Of a stretch of 64,000 bases of DNA, positions 62,192 to 64,000 are shown piece after piece. Within the stretch, counting starts at the first letter, position 1. Every line of letters starts with the position of its first letter. Position numbers and translations under genes: made by a program. Source of the stretch: JAHBNG01 sp039028975 (GTDB lineage: Bacteria > Chloroflexota > Anaerolineae > Caldilineales > Caldilineaceae); contig JBCCHB010000018.1 in NCBI GenBank assembly GCA_039028975.1, positions 62,001 to 126,000 of the forward strand. Direction: 5' to 3'. A model generated the notes under the pieces. It saw only the letters and a program-made list of their open reading frames with translations, made no database searches and was not told where the DNA came from.

Positions 62192-63130
62192 TTGAGCGCC
62201 ACGGCGACCGCGCAACCCACAGCGCAGGCAGTACAGAAATCACAGAAGCGAAAGCAGGTTCTGCGCAAAGTGCGTGAGTCTATCTACTGGTACACGCTTC
62301 TCTTGCCCAGCATCCTGATCATCTTTGGCTTCTACATCTTGCCCATGTTCTGGAGCATCTACTACTCTTTGCAAAGAGGAAGCATGTTGGGCGGTCGCAC
62401 ATTTGTGGGCATCGATAATTATATCAAGGCGGCCACGCACCCTATCTTCACGTTGACCATCAAGAATACGTTCTACTATGCCGTCATGACGGTGCCGACA
62501 GTCATTGTTCTTGCTCTGGTTGTGGCCATCGTGATCATTCAATTGACTGGCTTCCAGGGTTTTTTCAGGGGCACAGTCTACTTTCCCCTAATCATACCAG
62601 TCGTCATCGCCGCCAACATATGGGCCTATATCGTCAATCGAGACTTTGGTCCGCTTAACCACATTTTGGGCTGGTTTGGCGTGCCTGCTCTCGATTGGCT
62701 TGGCAATCCAAGCCTAGCCATCCCAGCTATCGTTATGATGGAGATCTGGCGCGGTTTCGGCTTCTACGTCATCATCCTCTTTGCCGCGCTACAGGCCATC
62801 CCCAAAGAGCAGTATGAAGCAGCACGCATCGATGGTGCCAATACGCTTCGTATCATCTTTAGTATCACCATCCCGCTCCTTCGTCCGGCGCTGGGCTTCT
62901 GCTTCATTATGGCAACCATCTTCAACTTCCAGCTCTTTGACGCCATCTATGTGCTGACCCGCGGTGGACCTGCATGGACCACGTCAACTGTCAGCTGGTA
63001 TGTCTATCAACAAGCGTTTGACGCGGACAACGTGGGCTTTGCCAGCACCATGGGTGTCGTCCTGCTTGTGATTATCTTGGTGCTTTCTCTCGTTCAGCTA
63101 CGCTTCTTCCGCAGCGATGTTGAATATTAG
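62192..63130 (+). CDS. Sugar ABC transporter permease, MalF type
   Basis: The protein has 312 residues from a TTG start at 62192. GGAG stands at 62181-62184, 7 nt before it. An ATG at 62105 is in frame but lies in the tandem array and would add CPLAHLPT repeats, with no ribosome binding site, so it was rejected. Six membrane segments are present, such as YTLLLPSILIIFGFYILPMF. The EAA loop reads YEAARIDGANTLRIIFSITIPLLRP. It pairs with the next permease. Confidence 0.9.
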   Translation: MSATATAQPTAQAVQKSQKRKQVLRKVRESIYWYTLLLPSILIIFGFYILPMFWSIYYSLQRGSMLGGRTFVGIDNYIKAATHPIFTLTIKNTFYYAVMTVPTVIVLALVVAIVIIQLTGFQGFFRGTVYFPLIIPVVIAANIWAYIVNRDFGPLNHILGWFGVPALDWLGNPSLAIPAIVMMEIWRGFGFYVIILFAALQAIPKEQYEAARIDGANTLRIIFSITIPLLRPALGFCFIMATIFNFQLFDAIYVLTRGGPAWTTSTVSWYVYQQAFDADNVGFASTMGVVLLVIILVLSLVQLRFFRSDVEY

Positions 63131-63261
63131 CGCCAGTACAAAGCCATCTTGTACCACGAAGTGACTGAAGAGCATGAAGATTTTCTCCGCAGGACAAGTG
63201 GCTTTCCTTAGGATTAGGTGTTGGTTTACCCTTTTTGTAGAGGACTCATACTAAGACAAAT

Positions 63262-64000
63262 ATGGCAGCAACCTTTGGTGGTATCCAGTCAACACGATCA
63301 AGAATTGTGAGGCAGGTCATCTTTTATGGCCTGATGTCTGCGATCTCAGTGGCAACGGTTGTCCCTTTTCTCTTCATGTTCTCCACATCGCTCACCAAGT
63401 CATTTTCTATGATGACATATCCTCCCACGCTCTTGCCCGATAACCCGTCGCTCGACAACTATTTCGAGATCATCTTTCAATTTCAGGGCGGCCTCTTTAT
63501 ACGCTGGTTTATCAACACTGTTCTGATAACAAGCCTGATCGTTGTGGGCAGCTTGCTCATCAATACGCTCTCTGGCTATATCTTTGCAAAGAAGAGCTTT
63601 TACGGGAAAAATATCATCTTCGCCATTATGTTGGCCACCATGATGGTACCGCGTGCCGTAACGCTCATTCCGGCCTTTCAGATAGTCAACTGGCTGGGCC
63701 TATCCAACACGCCTGGGGCGCTGATTGTGCCAGGCCTCGCCTCGGCATTTGGCATCTTCATGATGCGCCAGTTTATCAGTAGCCTACCCACGGAGCTGCT
63801 AGAAGTAGCCAAGATCGATGGAGCAGGCGAGCTACGCACCTTCTGGTCGATCGTTGTTCCACTTTCTACGCCAGGCATGGCCGCGCTGGGTATCTTTACG
63901 CTCATCAATGCCTGGAATGATTTCCTCTGGCCACTAGTGGTCTTGCGCGATGCAGCCCAGCGCACGCTTGTCGTTGGATTGGCTGGCATCCAGAGCGAGT
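63262..64000 (+). CDS. Sugar ABC transporter permease, MalG type, partial
   Basis: The first 246 residues are in the window; the 3' end is cut off. It starts MAATFGGIQSTRSRIVRQV and has the usual membrane segments (GLMSAISVATVVPFLFMF). The EAA loop reads LLEVAKIDGAGELRTFWSIVVPLSTP. The ribosome binding site is weak. Third gene of the second sugar transporter. Confidence 0.9.
   Translation, partial: MAATFGGIQSTRSRIVRQVIFYGLMSAISVATVVPFLFMFSTSLTKSFSMMTYPPTLLPDNPSLDNYFEIIFQFQGGLFIRWFINTVLITSLIVVGSLLINTLSGYIFAKKSFYGKNIIFAIMLATMMVPRAVTLIPAFQIVNWLGLSNTPGALIVPGLASAFGIFMMRQFISSLPTELLEVAKIDGAGELRTFWSIVVPLSTPGMAALGIFTLINAWNDFLWPLVVLRDAAQRTLVVGLAGIQSE

Overview
The window looks like a bacterial chromosome of roughly balanced base composition, most likely a Chloroflexota member of the Caldilineae type. 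The evidence is indirect: a 1,166-residue BTAD/NB-ARC/TPR regulator, a secreted dehydrogenase ending in YLPMFR, sugar-binding proteins with long linkers after the lipobox, a NACHT protein with a huge HEAT array, and paralogue families (flavin monooxygenase, PhyH dioxygenase, enolase superfamily, SDR) that are expanded in environmental Chloroflexota. No rRNA, tRNA, CRISPR array or transposase gene was seen.

Layout. 1-311: truncated P-loop ATPase. 0.7-11.3 kb: catabolic island with luciferase-like monooxygenase, Zn alcohol dehydrogenase, PhyH dioxygenase, aldo/keto reductase, rhodanese, a coupled aldolase-sulfatase-esterase operon, an enolase-superfamily dehydratase and a sugar isomerase-like TIM barrel. 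11.7-21.0 kb: accessory/defence-like stretch with a NACHT-HEAT gene broken by a frameshift in a G7 tract, a GFA-type zinc protein, a MazF/ribbon-helix-helix pair and an AAA-ATPase/PD-(D/E)XK protein. 21.2-29.1 kb: sugar ABC transporter plus amidohydrolase; its two permease genes are separated by a 3.7 kb segment (isochorismatase-like, VOC, MetE-like and kinase-like genes) bounded by inverted copies of one repeat. 29.4-32.2 kb: two DinB-like proteins, a pentapeptide-repeat protein and a Gfo/Idh/MocA oxidoreductase. 32.5-42.1 kb: secreted glucose/sorbosone-dehydrogenase-like protein, the BTAD regulator and a fused indolepyruvate ferredoxin oxidoreductase. 43.1-46.9 kb: SH3 protein and a protein made of three consecutive betaine/choline-type binding domains. 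47.8-52.9 kb: lipid operon. 53.2-54.0 kb: PhoX remnant and a small membrane protein. 54.1-58.7 kb: gcvT-gcvP behind a tandem glycine riboswitch. 59-64 kb: double SDR and a second sugar ABC transporter that runs off the window.

The most interesting system is the lipid operon (minus strand, 52,862 to about 47,750): acyltransferase, putative Zn-dependent phospholipase C-like protein, BtaA-like (DUF3419), BtaB-like methyltransferase, PAP2-type protein, and a second acyltransferase. Upstream lies an array of six heptamers at exact 11-bp spacing that resembles a PHO box, followed by an extended -10. This reads as a phosphate-controlled switch from phospholipids to betaine lipids in which the phospholipase step is supplied by an unusual enzyme. 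Function and regulation are inference.

The window also carries several dispersed non-coding inverted repeats (at least three families of about 78-100 bp plus single palindromes). They sit in intergenic gaps, and in places overlap a stop codon, extend an apparent N-terminus, or separate the riboswitch from its gene.
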